NCBI GenBank assembly: GCA_963755375.1
Contig: CAVWKG010000016.1
Coordinates: 1,984,001-2,048,000, forward strand
Origin: Bog-473 sp963755375
GTDB taxonomy: Bacteria > Actinomycetota > Acidimicrobiia > Acidimicrobiales > RAAP-2
Reading direction: 5' to 3'
DNA: 64,000 nucleotides
In this document: in pieces, positions 7,470 to 15,670 of the stretch
Position numbering within the stretch: position 1 is the stretch's first letter
Layout of the letters: every line of letters begins with the position of its first letter
Notes under the pieces: model-generated
The model's input: only the letters and a program-made list of their open reading frames with translations
Told to the model about the DNA's origin: nothing
Database searches by the model: none
Position numbers and translations under genes: made by a program

Positions 7470-9182
7470 TCAGGAGGCGTGGAGCAGCCCGAACACGATC
7501 GAATCGTAGAGGGCCTGCCAGCTGGCCTCAATGATGTTCTCCGAGACCCCGATGGTGGTCCAGGTCCGTTGCCCGTCCGTCGTGTCGACGAGGACCCGCG
7601 TCACGGCGCCCGTCCCCCGACCGGTGTCGAGGACGCGCACCCGGTAATCGGTCAGGTGGATGTGGTCGAGCGCCGGGAACTTGGTCCCGATGGCGGCGCG
7701 CAGCGCACCGTCCAGTGCGTTGACCGGGCCGTTGCCCTCGGCGACGGCGACGATGCGTTCCTGCCCGACGTGCACCTTCACCGTGGCCTCGGTCGTGACC
7801 CCTGGCGAGGCCTCGACCTCGGCCTCGGCGGCCGCGGGCCTGTCGGCCTGGCTCCGGCGGCCGTGGTCCGTGATGACGCGGAACGACTCGACCGTGAAGT
7901 AGTCGGCCACCCAGCCGGTCGCCCGCCGCAGCAGCAGCTCCAGGGAGCCGTCGGCCACCTCGAAGTGGTACCCCTCGTGCTCCAGGCGCTTGAGCTCGTC
8001 GAGCACCCGGCCGATGACCTCTCCGTCGAGCTCGAGTCCGAGCTCGTCCGCCTTCATCGAGAGCGTCGACCGGCCGGCCATCTCCGAGACGACGACCCGA
8101 GTCCCATTGCCCACGAGGTTGGGCTCGACATGCTCGTAGAGGTCGGCGCTGCGCGCCACGGCGCTGGCGTGCAGGCCGCCCTTGTGGGCGAAGACCGAGT
8201 TGCCGACGTAGGGCTGCTGCGGGTTGGGCGCGATGTTGACCAGTTCCGCGATGTGGTGTGCCACCGGCGTGAGGCGCTCGAGGCGATCGGCCGGGATGGT
8301 GCGGATATTGAACTTGAGCGACAGATTGGGTATGGCCGCCGACAGGTCCGTGTTGCCCGCCCGCTCGCCGTAGCCGTTGATACACCCCTGCACCTGGGTC
8401 GCCCCGGCCTGCACGGCCACGAGCGAGTTGGCCACCGCGCAGCCGGCGTCGTTGTGGCAGTGGATCCCAAGCTGTCCGCTCGTGCGCTGCCGTACGTCGG
8501 CAACCGCCTGCCCCACGTCGTCGGGCAGCGATCCGCCGTTGGTGTCGCACAGCACCAGCGCCTCGGCGCCTGCTTCTTCCGCCGCCGCCAGTACGGACAG
8601 CGCGAAGTCGGGATTGCGCCGGTAGCCGTCGAAGAAGTGCTCCGCATCGAGGAAGACACGCAGGTCGTGCGCTCGTAGGAACCGCACCGAATCGGCCACC
8701 ATGGCCACCGCCTCGTCGAGGGAGGTGCGAAGGGCCTCAGCGACGTGGCGGTCCCACGACTTGGCCACGATGCAGGCGATCGGGGCGCCGGCCTCCACGA
8801 GATTGGCCAGGACGCCGTCGGTCTCCGGCTTCACGCCCGCCCGCCGGGTGGAACCGAACGCCACCAGGGTGGCGCTGGTCAGCGTCAGTTCCTTCTTGGC
8901 CCGGGCAAAGAATTCGACGTCCTTGGGATTCGCCCCGGGCCAGCCACCCTCGATGAAGGTGACACCGAGGTGGTCGAGCTGCTCGGCCACCCGAAGCTTG
9001 TCGTCGACGGTGAGCGACAGGCCCTCCTGCTGGCTGCCGTCCCGCAGAATGGTGTCGAAGATGTCGACGGCCTCGGGTAGCTCGGGAACGGCGAAGTCGT
9101 GGGCGTGGGCGCTGTGGCCGTGCGCGTGGGTGTGCCGTAGCCCGCCGTGGCTGTGGCCGTCGCCGGCGGCGTCAGTCGACAT
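7470..9182 (-). CDS. cimA: (R)-citramalate synthase CimA
   Basis: A 570-residue DRE-TIM metallolyase. FDTILRDGSQQEG near residue 43 is the divalent metal and acyl-CoA site, EGGWPGANPKD and the CHNDAGCAVANSL region follow, and a C-terminal LeuA-type regulatory domain closes the protein. The family condenses pyruvate and acetyl-CoA to citramalate, feeding LeuCD and LeuB to make 2-ketobutyrate for isoleucine without threonine deaminase. The start at 9182 overlaps the ilvE stop by 11 bases. Residues 10-28 contain eight histidines, an unusual metal-binding-looking extension ahead of the catalytic domain. Assignment to CimA rather than a second LeuA rests on overall similarity and on the separate leuA gene at 20.7 kb. 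Confidence 0.9.
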   Translation of the reverse strand: MSTDAAGDGHSHGGLRHTHAHGHSAHAHDFAVPELPEAVDIFDTILRDGSQQEGLSLTVDDKLRVAEQLDHLGVTFIEGGWPGANPKDVEFFARAKKELTLTSATLVAFGSTRRAGVKPETDGVLANLVEAGAPIACIVAKSWDRHVAEALRTSLDEAVAMVADSVRFLRAHDLRVFLDAEHFFDGYRRNPDFALSVLAAAEEAGAEALVLCDTNGGSLPDDVGQAVADVRQRTSGQLGIHCHNDAGCAVANSLVAVQAGATQVQGCINGYGERAGNTDLSAAIPNLSLKFNIRTIPADRLERLTPVAHHIAELVNIAPNPQQPYVGNSVFAHKGGLHASAVARSADLYEHVEPNLVGNGTRVVVSEMAGRSTLSMKADELGLELDGEVIGRVLDELKRLEHEGYHFEVADGSLELLLRRATGWVADYFTVESFRVITDHGRRSQADRPAAAEAEVEASPGVTTEATVKVHVGQERIVAVAEGNGPVNALDGALRAAIGTKFPALDHIHLTDYRVRVLDTGRGTGAVTRVLVDTTDGQRTWTTIGVSENIIEASWQALYDSIVFGLLHAS

Positions 9183-10101
9183 GGTCCAGCCATTCCTTGT
9201 ACTGGTCCACCTCACCACGGACCGTGGAGAAGTAGGTCTGCTGGATCTCCTTGGTGATCCGGCCGGGGTGGCCGGGCCCGACGGGGCGGTCGTCGACGGC
9301 GCGGATCGGCACCACCTCGGCGGCGGTGCCGGTGAGGAAGGCTTCGTCCGCCAGGAAGAGGTCGGTGCGGATGATGGGCTCGTGGCGGACCTCGTAGCCG
9401 AGGTCGCGCGCGATCGTCTCTACGGAGTCCTGCGTGATGCCCGCCAGCGCGCCGGCATCGGACGTCGGTGGCGTGCTGATGACTCCGTCGCGCACGATGA
9501 AGATGTTCTCACCTGTGCACTCGCTGACGTTGCCGTTCGGAGCGAGGAGGATGGCTTCGTCGTAGCCCGCGTTGAGCGCCTCGACCTTGGCCAAGGAGGA
9601 GTTGGCGTACATGCCGGTGCCCTTGGCCGCGGTCGGCACCGCGTTGGGGTCGTGGCGCCTCCATGAGCTGACCTTGCACGAGACCCCGTTGGCGATGCCC
9701 TCGTCGCCCAGGTAGGTGCCCCAGGGCCACGCCGCCACCGAGACGTTGACCGGGCAGGGCAGGGGGTTGAGGCCCATTTCGCCGTAGCCGAGGTAGATCA
9801 GCGGGCGGATGTAGCAGCCGTCATTGAGACCGTTGACGCGCACGACGAGCCGCGTCGCCTCAATGATCTGTTCGACGGTGAACGGCACGTCGATGAGGAA
9901 GATCCTGGCTGAATCGAACAGGCGGCGGATGTGGTCACCGAGCCGGAACACGGCGACGCCGCGGCTGGTTGGGTAGGCCCGGATGCCCTCGAAGACGCCG
10001 GAGCCATAATGCATCGTGTGCGTGAGCACGTGCACGGTGGCGTCGGCCCAATCGACCAGCTCGCCATCCATCCAGATCTTCTCGGTCGTGGTGATCGGCA
10101 T
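9172..10101 (-). CDS. ilvE: Branched-chain amino acid aminotransferase
   Basis: A 309-residue class IV PLP aminotransferase of the usual BCAT length. The N-terminal THTMHYGSGVFEGIRAY is the family signature. Lys160 in VPTAAKGTGMYANS is the PLP Schiff-base lysine, and SECTGENIFIV is the phosphate-binding segment. It carries out the last step of Leu, Ile and Val synthesis, transferring the amino group from glutamate. It lies 5 bases after leuB and overlaps cimA by 11 bases, so leuB-ilvE-cimA is one operon behind the Val/Ile leader at 11296-11334. Confidence 0.96.
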   Translation of the reverse strand: MPITTTEKIWMDGELVDWADATVHVLTHTMHYGSGVFEGIRAYPTSRGVAVFRLGDHIRRLFDSARIFLIDVPFTVEQIIEATRLVVRVNGLNDGCYIRPLIYLGYGEMGLNPLPCPVNVSVAAWPWGTYLGDEGIANGVSCKVSSWRRHDPNAVPTAAKGTGMYANSSLAKVEALNAGYDEAILLAPNGNVSECTGENIFIVRDGVISTPPTSDAGALAGITQDSVETIARDLGYEVRHEPIIRTDLFLADEAFLTGTAAEVVPIRAVDDRPVGPGHPGRITKEIQQTYFSTVRGEVDQYKEWLDHVD

Positions 10102-10106
10102 GACGG

Positions 10107-11159
10107 CTACAGCCTTTCTGCGATGGCGTCGCCCACCGCAGTGGTGGAGAGCGCTTCGGTAGAGATGGACGGCGTTGACATGGAATCGGCCTGGGCGCTG
10201 AGCGCCTTGAGAATGCGCCCGGCGGCGTCGGACTCGCCGAGATGCTCGAGCATGAGGGCGGCCGAGTGGATGGCGGCCAGTGGGTTGGCGATGCCCTTGC
10301 CCGCGATGTCGTGGGCGGCCCCGTGCACTGGCTCGAAGAGGGAGGGGCCAGTGCGGGCCGGGTTCAGATTGGCCGACGCGGCGAAGCCGATGCCGCCGGC
10401 GACCGCTCCGGCGAGGTCGGTGAGGATGTCACCGAAGAGATTGTCGGTGACGATCACGTCGTAACGCTTCGGCTGTTCCACCAAGTAGATGCACGCGGCA
10501 TCGACGTGGTTGTAGTCCCACTCGACGTCGGGGTATTCGCCGGCCACCTCGGTGACGGTGCGGTTCCACAGGTCGCCGGCGAAGGTCAGGACGTTCGTCT
10601 TGTGCACAAGTGTCAGGTGGTTGTTCCGACGGCCTGCCAGCTCGAAGGCGAAGCGCACGCAGCGCTCCGCACCCATGCGGGTGTTGACTGAGCCCTGGGT
10701 GGCCACCTCGTAGGGGGTCCCCTTGCGCAAGAACCCGCCCTCGCCGGCGTAGGTCCCCTCGGTGTTCTCCCGCACCACGGCGAAGTTCGCGCCCTCGGCG
10801 ATCGACCCGGGCACCCCGCTGAACGGGCGCAGGTTGACGTAGAGGTCGAGCTCGAAACGGATCTTGAGCAGGAGCCCCCGTTCCAGGGTGCCGGGCGGGA
10901 GGGTGGTGTCGCCGACGGGCGGTCCCACGGCGCCGAGCAGGATGGCGTCGTAGCCGCGGAGCTCCTCCAGCGTCTCGTCCGTGAGGACGGTGCCGTCGCG
11001 CCGGTAGCGAGCTGCCCCGAGGTCGAAGTCGGTGGTGTCGAGATCCACCCCGGACGCCGCCACGACCTTGAGGGCCTCGGCGCAGACCTCGGGCCCGATG
11101 CCGTCGCCGCCGATCACGGCCACCCGATGCCGGCTGCCCTTGTTCACTCCTGTGCTCAT
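10107..11159 (-). CDS. leuB: 3-isopropylmalate dehydrogenase
   Basis: A 350-residue NAD-dependent beta-decarboxylating dehydrogenase starting at ATG 11159 (MSTGVNKGSRHRVAVIGGDG). Motifs: GGDGIGPEV at the N-terminus, RENTEGTYAGEGG for substrate binding, and NLFGDILTDLAGAVAGGIG for metal and NAD binding. It oxidises 3-isopropylmalate in leucine synthesis and, with CimA present, also 3-methylmalate in isoleucine synthesis. It is the first structural gene after an attenuator whose leader codes for Val-Val and Ile-Ile, which suits this dual role. The in-frame start at 11216 would add 19 residues and lacks support. Confidence 0.95.
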   Translation of the reverse strand: MSTGVNKGSRHRVAVIGGDGIGPEVCAEALKVVAASGVDLDTTDFDLGAARYRRDGTVLTDETLEELRGYDAILLGAVGPPVGDTTLPPGTLERGLLLKIRFELDLYVNLRPFSGVPGSIAEGANFAVVRENTEGTYAGEGGFLRKGTPYEVATQGSVNTRMGAERCVRFAFELAGRRNNHLTLVHKTNVLTFAGDLWNRTVTEVAGEYPDVEWDYNHVDAACIYLVEQPKRYDVIVTDNLFGDILTDLAGAVAGGIGFAASANLNPARTGPSLFEPVHGAAHDIAGKGIANPLAAIHSAALMLEHLGESDAAGRILKALSAQADSMSTPSISTEALSTTAVGDAIAERL

Positions 11160-11243
11160 TCTGTTCTCGCTGTTCTCGCTGTGCTCTGGTCCCGAGTGTG
11201 CGCACCGCGGTGGCACTCACACCGCCGACGCTGCCGGGAATTG

Positions 11244-11268
11244 AAAAACCGCCCACGGAGTGGACGGT
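11244..11268 (-). terminator. Attenuator terminator before leuB-ilvE-cimA
   Basis: On the minus strand ACCGTCCAC (11268-11260), a 3-base loop and GTGGGCGGT (11256-11248) form a 9-bp stem with one T-G wobble, followed by four further Ts. It sits between the Val/Ile leader peptide and leuB, about 85 bases before the leuB start, as an intrinsic terminator of an amino-acid attenuator should. Confidence 0.85.
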
Positions 11269-11273
11269 TCGAC

Positions 11274-11296
11274 GGCGCGCGGGGAGGATGCGCGCC
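11274..11296 (-). promoter_or_regulatory. Leader hairpin at the stop codon of the leuB leader peptide
   Basis: Minus-strand GGCGCGC (11296-11290) and GCGCGCC (11280-11274) pair perfectly across a 9-base loop. The first G is the last base of the leader TAG stop codon, so a ribosome finishing the leader would cover the 5' arm. The terminator follows 5 bases later. It may be the pause or alternative (antiterminator) structure; which is not shown by sequence alone. Confidence 0.65.
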
Positions 11297-11334
11297 TAGT
11301 GAATAATGCCTACAACGTGCTCGGGGCGGCGCAT
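11296..11334 (-). CDS. Leader peptide MRRPEHVVGIIH controlling leuB-ilvE-cimA
   Basis: A 12-codon reading frame, ATG 11334 to TAG 11296. Its product holds two adjacent Val codons (GTT GTA) and two adjacent Ile codons (ATT ATT) separated by one Gly codon, and no Leu codon. It is followed by a hairpin and an intrinsic terminator ahead of leuB. This is the layout of ribosome-mediated attenuation: low charged tRNA-Val or tRNA-Ile would stall the ribosome and let transcription continue. A plausible promoter ends 9 bases upstream and no Shine-Dalgarno sequence is evident, so translation probably starts on a leaderless mRNA. Confidence 0.85.
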   Translation of the reverse strand: MRRPEHVVGIIH

Positions 11335-11343
11335 AACCCCATC

Positions 11344-11372
11344 AGTCTCTCGCAGCCGGCCGGTCCCGTCAA
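11344..11372 (-). promoter_or_regulatory. Putative promoter of the leuB-ilvE-cimA leader
   Basis: Minus strand: TTGACG (11372-11367), a 17-base spacer and GAGACT (11349-11344). The leader ATG begins 9 bases after the -10 box. The 320-base gap between the leuB and greA starts holds this promoter, the leader and attenuator, and presumably a divergent greA promoter (TAGCCT near 11415 on the plus strand is a weak -10 candidate). Confidence 0.5.
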
Positions 11373-11479
11373 CCAAGGGTGCACCGGGGCGATCGCCGGC
11401 CGACGTGGGGCCGATTAGCCTTGGGTGGCCGGCGCAGTGCACCGCACCGCCCGCAGATCCACCTTCCGGAGGACACCCC

Positions 11480-11980
11480 GTGACCAACGCTTCCGCTAAC
11501 CACACCGAGACGACCAAGCTCACCCAGGCCACCTACGACCGCCTGGTGGCCGAGCTCGAGGACCTGACCACCCGAGGCCGGGTCGAGATCGCCCAGGCCA
11601 TCGAGTCGGCCCGGGCGCTGGGCGACCTGAGCGAGAACGGCGACTACCACGCGGCCAAGGACGCCCAGGGGAAGATGGAGTCGCGGGTCCGCCAGCTGCA
11701 GGCGATGCTCAAGGAAGTCGAGATCGTCGACGAGGCCGGAGCGGGCGACGGGTCGGTCTCGCTGGGCAGCACGGTGACCCTCCGCTACGAGGGCGACGAC
11801 GAGGGCGACACGCAGCGCTTCTTCGTGGGCTCCATCGAGGAGCGCCAGGGCGACCTGCCCGTGATCTCCCCCAGTTCGCCGCTCGGCCAGGTGCTGATCG
11901 GGCGCGGCTCGGGCGACGCCGTCGAGTACCGGGCGCCGGGCGGCATGCTCAAGGTCCACATCACAGCCGTCAACCGCTGA
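11480..11980 (+). CDS. greA: Transcription elongation factor GreA
   Basis: A 166-residue GreA from the GTG at 11480, which follows GGAGG at a proper distance; this gives the normal length, while the upstream in-frame ATG at 11306 would add 58 unrelated residues. The N-terminal coiled coil carries ARALGDLSENGDYHAAKDAQ, with the acidic Asp/Glu tip (LSENGDY) that enters the RNA polymerase channel and stimulates cleavage of backtracked RNA. The C-terminal FKBP-like domain includes the VIS(P)SSPLG segment. Its stop codon overlaps the leuC start (TGATG), so it is translated together with leuC-leuD. That is an unusual partner for a general elongation factor. Confidence 0.95.
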   Translation: MTNASANHTETTKLTQATYDRLVAELEDLTTRGRVEIAQAIESARALGDLSENGDYHAAKDAQGKMESRVRQLQAMLKEVEIVDEAGAGDGSVSLGSTVTLRYEGDDEGDTQRFFVGSIEERQGDLPVISPSSPLGQVLIGRGSGDAVEYRAPGGMLKVHITAVNR

Positions 11981-13383
11981 TGGCGCCTCGCACGCTCACC
12001 GAGAAGATCTGGGACGCCCACGTGGTCCATGCGGCCGAGGGCGAGCCCGACCTCATCTTCATCGACCTCCACCTGCTGCACGAGGTGACCTCGCCGCAGG
12101 CCTTCGACGGGCTGCGCATCGCCGGCCGCACGGTACGGCGACCCGACCTGACCGTGGCGACGGCCGACCACAACGTCCCCACCACCGACATCGACAAGCC
12201 GGTGGCCGACCCGATCTCAGCCCAGCAGTTGAAGGTCCTGGACGACAACACGGCCGACTTCGGCATCACCTGCTACCCGATGGGGCACGCCAACCAGGGC
12301 ATCGTCCACATCATCGGGCCTGAGCAGGGCTGGACGCAGCCGGGCATGACGATCGTCTGCGGCGACAGCCACACCTCCACGCACGGGGCCTTCGGCGCGC
12401 TCGCCTTCGGCATCGGTACCAGCGAGGTGGAGCACGTTCTGGCGACCCAGACGCTGCCGCAGGTGCGGCCCAAGACGATGGCCGTCTCGGTCGACGGCGA
12501 TCTGGCTCCCGGCGCGACGGCGAAGGACGTGGCGCTGGCGATCATCGGCACCATCGGCACCGGCGGCGGCATCGGCCACGTGATCGAGTACCGGGGGGCG
12601 GCCATCCGTAGCCTGTCCATGGAGGGCCGGATGACGCTGTGCAACATGTCGATCGAAGGTGGCGCGCGGGCAGGTCTCGTGGCACCCGACGAGACGACCT
12701 TCGCCTACGTGAAGGACCGCGACCACGCTCCGCGCGGGGAGGCCTGGGACGATGCGGTCACGTACTGGCGGACCCTGCCCACCGACGAGGGCGCGACCTT
12801 CGACAAGGAGGTCGTGCTCGACGCGGCAGCCATCACCCCGCACGTGACCTGGGGCACCAACCCGGCGCAGGTGGCGCCGATCACGGGGAACGTCCCCGAC
12901 CCCGACGCCATGCCCGACCCGGGCGACCGCGAGGCGGCACGACGAGCCCTGGCGTACATGGGGCTCGAGGCCGGGACACCGATGCGAGAGATCAGTGTCG
13001 ACACGGTGTTCCTGGGCAGCTGTACGAACTCGCGGATCGAGGACTTCCGCGCCGCCGCCGCGGTGCTGGAAGGCCGCACCGTGCGCAAGGGTCTGCGGGC
13101 GCTGGCGGTGCCCGGGTCGCACCGGGTGAAGGCACAGGCGGAGAAGGAGGGTCTGGACAAAGTCTTCACGACCGCCGGCTTCGAGTGGCGCGAGCCGGGC
13201 TGCTCGATGTGCCTCGCCATGAACCCCGACAAGCTCGCCGTGGGTGAGCGCTGCGCCTCGACCTCGAACCGCAACTTCGAGGGTCGCCAGGGGCGCGGCG
13301 GTCGCACCCACCTCGTCTCCCCCGCCGTGGCCGCCGCCACGGCTGTGGCGGGGGCCTTCGCCACGCCGGAGGACCTGTACTGA
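11980..13383 (+). CDS. leuC: 3-isopropylmalate dehydratase large subunit
   Basis: A 467-residue aconitase-family protein. The [4Fe-4S] ligands are visible in VFLGSCTNSRIEDF and GCSMCLAMN (CxxC), and IVCGDSHTSTHGAFG is a substrate-loop signature. With LeuD it isomerises 2-isopropylmalate to 3-isopropylmalate, and citramalate to 3-methylmalate for the CimA route. Start and stop codons overlap greA upstream and leuD downstream by one base each. Unlike the other BCAA operons here, no attenuator precedes this one. Confidence 0.97.
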   Translation: MAPRTLTEKIWDAHVVHAAEGEPDLIFIDLHLLHEVTSPQAFDGLRIAGRTVRRPDLTVATADHNVPTTDIDKPVADPISAQQLKVLDDNTADFGITCYPMGHANQGIVHIIGPEQGWTQPGMTIVCGDSHTSTHGAFGALAFGIGTSEVEHVLATQTLPQVRPKTMAVSVDGDLAPGATAKDVALAIIGTIGTGGGIGHVIEYRGAAIRSLSMEGRMTLCNMSIEGGARAGLVAPDETTFAYVKDRDHAPRGEAWDDAVTYWRTLPTDEGATFDKEVVLDAAAITPHVTWGTNPAQVAPITGNVPDPDAMPDPGDREAARRALAYMGLEAGTPMREISVDTVFLGSCTNSRIEDFRAAAAVLEGRTVRKGLRALAVPGSHRVKAQAEKEGLDKVFTTAGFEWREPGCSMCLAMNPDKLAVGERCASTSNRNFEGRQGRGGRTHLVSPAVAAATAVAGAFATPEDLY

Positions 13384-13973
13384 TGGAACCCATCGTCGTG
13401 GTGACCGGACGCGCCGTGCCCCTCGATCGCACCGACGTCGACACCGACCAGATCATCCCCTCGGACTGGCTCAAGCGGGTGGAGCGGACCGGCTTCGGCG
13501 CCGGCCTGTTCTCCGAATGGCGCGACGACCGGGACTTCGTGCTCAACAAACCCGAGTTCGCCGGAGCCACCATTCTGGTCGCAGGGCACAATTTCGGCAC
13601 GGGGTCCTCCCGCGAGCACGCCGTCTGGGCCCTGACGGACTTCGGCTTCCAGGCCGTCGTCTCGTCGCGCTTCGCCGACATCTTCCGCAACAACTCCACC
13701 AAGCAAGGCCTTCTCCCGGTCCAAGTCACCGAGGAGCTCGACCGCGCCCTGCTCGACGCGGTGGCCCAGGACCCGACGCTCGAACTCACCATCGACGTGG
13801 CCCGCGGGACGATCGAGGCGCCGGCGGCCGGGTTGACGGGCACCTTCCCGCTGGACGAGTTCACCCGCGAACGTCTGCTCAACGGGTGGGACGACATCGG
13901 ACTGTCCCTGCGCCACGTGGACGAGATCACCGATTTCGAGCGCGGGCGGCCCGCCTTCCTGCCTTCGGCCTGA
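13383..13973 (+). CDS. leuD: 3-isopropylmalate dehydratase small subunit
   Basis: A 196-residue LeuD of standard length. DTDQIIPSDWLKR is the entry motif and GHNFGTGSSREHAVWAL is the substrate-binding loop of the swivelling domain. It forms the heterodimeric isomerase with LeuC, whose stop codon it overlaps by one base (TGATG). It belongs to the greA-leuC-leuD transcript and probably serves both leucine and citramalate-dependent isoleucine synthesis. Confidence 0.96.
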   Translation: MEPIVVVTGRAVPLDRTDVDTDQIIPSDWLKRVERTGFGAGLFSEWRDDRDFVLNKPEFAGATILVAGHNFGTGSSREHAVWALTDFGFQAVVSSRFADIFRNNSTKQGLLPVQVTEELDRALLDAVAQDPTLELTIDVARGTIEAPAAGLTGTFPLDEFTRERLLNGWDDIGLSLRHVDEITDFERGRPAFLPSA

Positions 13974-13983
13974 GCGTCGTCCG

Positions 13984-14865
13984 ATGGTGACGTTCCGCCA
14001 GATGACGGAGAGCGACGTGCCCGCGGCCGTCGCGGCATTCGAGAGCGGGCTGCTCGGCATTGCGGCCGGTCACGGACTCCCGGTCACCGGCAACTCCATT
14101 CAGGACGAGCGGCGACGGCAGGATCGCACGCGCCACTTCCTGGCGACCGACCCCGGTGGGTCGTGGGTCGCCGAGGAGGGCAGGATCATCGTCGGCATGT
14201 CGCAGTCCTTCGTGCGGGAGGACTACTGGATGCTGTCCCAGCTGGGAACGGTGCCGGGCCGTCAGGGCCGCGGCGTTGGACGCGAGCTGCTCCGGCTCGC
14301 CCTCTCCCACGGCGATCCGCACAGCCCTGGGACGATCCAGTGCTCGCGCGATCCGAAGGCGATGGCGCTCTACAACGGCTTCGGCTTCAGCCTGCACCCG
14401 GTCGTGACGGCCTGGGGGGCCATTCGCCCCGGCGCAGTGGCGCGACCTCCGGAGGTCGTCCGTTACGGGCCGGACGAGGTCGGCGCGCGCGAGCTCGACG
14501 TGGTGACCGCCATCGACCGCAAGGTGCGCGGGTCGGCGCGCACCATCGACATCGTCGCCATGCTGGCCCAGCCCGGGAACCGCCTCCTCCTGCACGCGGA
14601 CCAGGGCTACGCCGTCGCCAAGGACGAGCGCATCGTGACACTCGGCGCCCGCCAGGAGGAGTCGGCCGCCCTCGTCCTACGGGCCATGTTGGCCGAGGCA
14701 CCGGCCGGCGAGACCATCGAGATCAACTGGCTGACCTCGGCGCAGCAATGGGCCGTCCGCGAGGTGGTCGCCGCCGGAATCGAGCTGCAGCCCTACGGGC
14801 CGGTCATGGTGCGCGGCATGGACGGGCCTCCCAGCCCCTACATCCCGAGCGGCGGGTTCGGGTAA
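13984..14865 (+). CDS. GNAT family acetyltransferase
   Basis: A 293-residue protein with an N-terminal GNAT domain. The acetyl-CoA loop is VPGRQGRGVGRELLRLAL (about residues 89-106; the Q/RxxGxG/A pattern), followed by the ALYNGFGF segment. The second half resembles a degenerate GNAT repeat without its own CoA loop. The substrate is unknown. It follows leuD by 10 bases on the same strand and may ride on the same transcript. Convergent with the SRPBCC gene downstream. Confidence 0.82.
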   Translation: MVTFRQMTESDVPAAVAAFESGLLGIAAGHGLPVTGNSIQDERRRQDRTRHFLATDPGGSWVAEEGRIIVGMSQSFVREDYWMLSQLGTVPGRQGRGVGRELLRLALSHGDPHSPGTIQCSRDPKAMALYNGFGFSLHPVVTAWGAIRPGAVARPPEVVRYGPDEVGARELDVVTAIDRKVRGSARTIDIVAMLAQPGNRLLLHADQGYAVAKDERIVTLGARQEESAALVLRAMLAEAPAGETIEINWLTSAQQWAVREVVAAGIELQPYGPVMVRGMDGPPSPYIPSGGFG

Positions 14866-14882
14866 CCGTCGAGGTCGAGCCC

Positions 14883-15356
14883 CTACGAGTCGCGCACCGG
14901 CGCTCCCTCAAGCCTGCCGACGAATCGCTGCAGGCCGACGTCCCAGCCCTCCGGCGAGCCCACTGCGTCGCGCATGGCCCCCCAGCCCTCGCCGTGACGG
15001 TCCAGGTGCCGGTGCTCGAGTTCGACTCGCGTGCGGTTCGGCTCTTCGGCAATGAAGCGCACCTCCACCTCGCTCGTCCGGCTCGGGTCCGACTCCACCT
15101 GCCACTGCAGGTTGACGTCCCAGCTGAAGACGACCAGGCGCGGAGGCTCGTGGACGAGGACCCGTGCCCATTGACACTCGCTGCCATCCTCGCCGACGCG
15201 GCCACCCTCCCGCGCCTCGAACACCATGGAGGCCAACGGCGCCTGCAAAAGGTGGTGCTCAGGTGGCCACCAGCTTTCCATGTCCTCGGTGAACAGAGAA
15301 CGCAACATCGATGGGCGCATTCACGACGACGGATGTTGAAACGGCGTGTTCGTCAT
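14883..15356 (-). pseudogene. SRPBCC/AHSA1-family gene with two compensating frame changes
   Basis: The start ATG at 15356 overlaps the ArsR stop (ATGA), as in the other ArsR/SRPBCC pairs. The open 3' part encodes LFTEDMESWWPPEHHLL and a full AHSA1-like lipid-binding fold, in the same frame as that ATG. The expected N-terminus, STSVVVNAPIDVAFS, lies in another frame between about 15352 and 15293, and the start frame meets a TGA at 15323. A one-base loss just after the ATG and a compensating gain near 15295 would restore a 157-residue protein (the 474-base length is a multiple of 3). It is either a real lesion or two sequencing errors; a shorter start at 15320 would lose the first strand. Confidence 0.7.
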
Positions 15357-15670
15357 TGGGTCTCCTCCTGGAGTTGTTCGACTCGTGCCTTGAACGAGTG
15401 CAATGCGGTGTTCCAAAACCGGTCGAGGTAGTCGCGCAGGGCGGCGATCCCGTCTGGGTCGAGGCTGTAGATCCTCCGGTTCCCGACCTGCACATCGTGC
15501 ACGAGGCCGGCCCCCTTCAAGACTCTGAGGTGTTGGGAGACGGCAGGCCGGCTGACCGGGACGAGCGCGGCAAGGTCGACGACGGCGGACGGCTGCTCTC
15601 CGAGGTGCTCGAAGATGGCTCTCCGGGTCGGATCGCCCAGTGCGCCGAGGGCAAGAGAGTTAGTTTTCAC
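15353..15670 (-). CDS. ArsR family transcriptional regulator
   Basis: A 105-residue winged-helix repressor: GDPTRRAIFEHLGEQPSAV, then the recognition helix VSRPAVSQHLRVLKGAGLV and the wing VGNRRIYSLD. No cysteine metal site (ELCVC) is present, so it belongs to the non-metal ArsR group that usually pairs with an SRPBCC partner. GTG start at 15670. The downstream SRPBCC gene overlaps it by 4 bases. A strong palindrome covers the start region, so it probably represses its own operon. Confidence 0.9.
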   Translation of the reverse strand: MKTNSLALGALGDPTRRAIFEHLGEQPSAVVDLAALVPVSRPAVSQHLRVLKGAGLVHDVQVGNRRIYSLDPDGIAALRDYLDRFWNTALHSFKARVEQLQEETQ

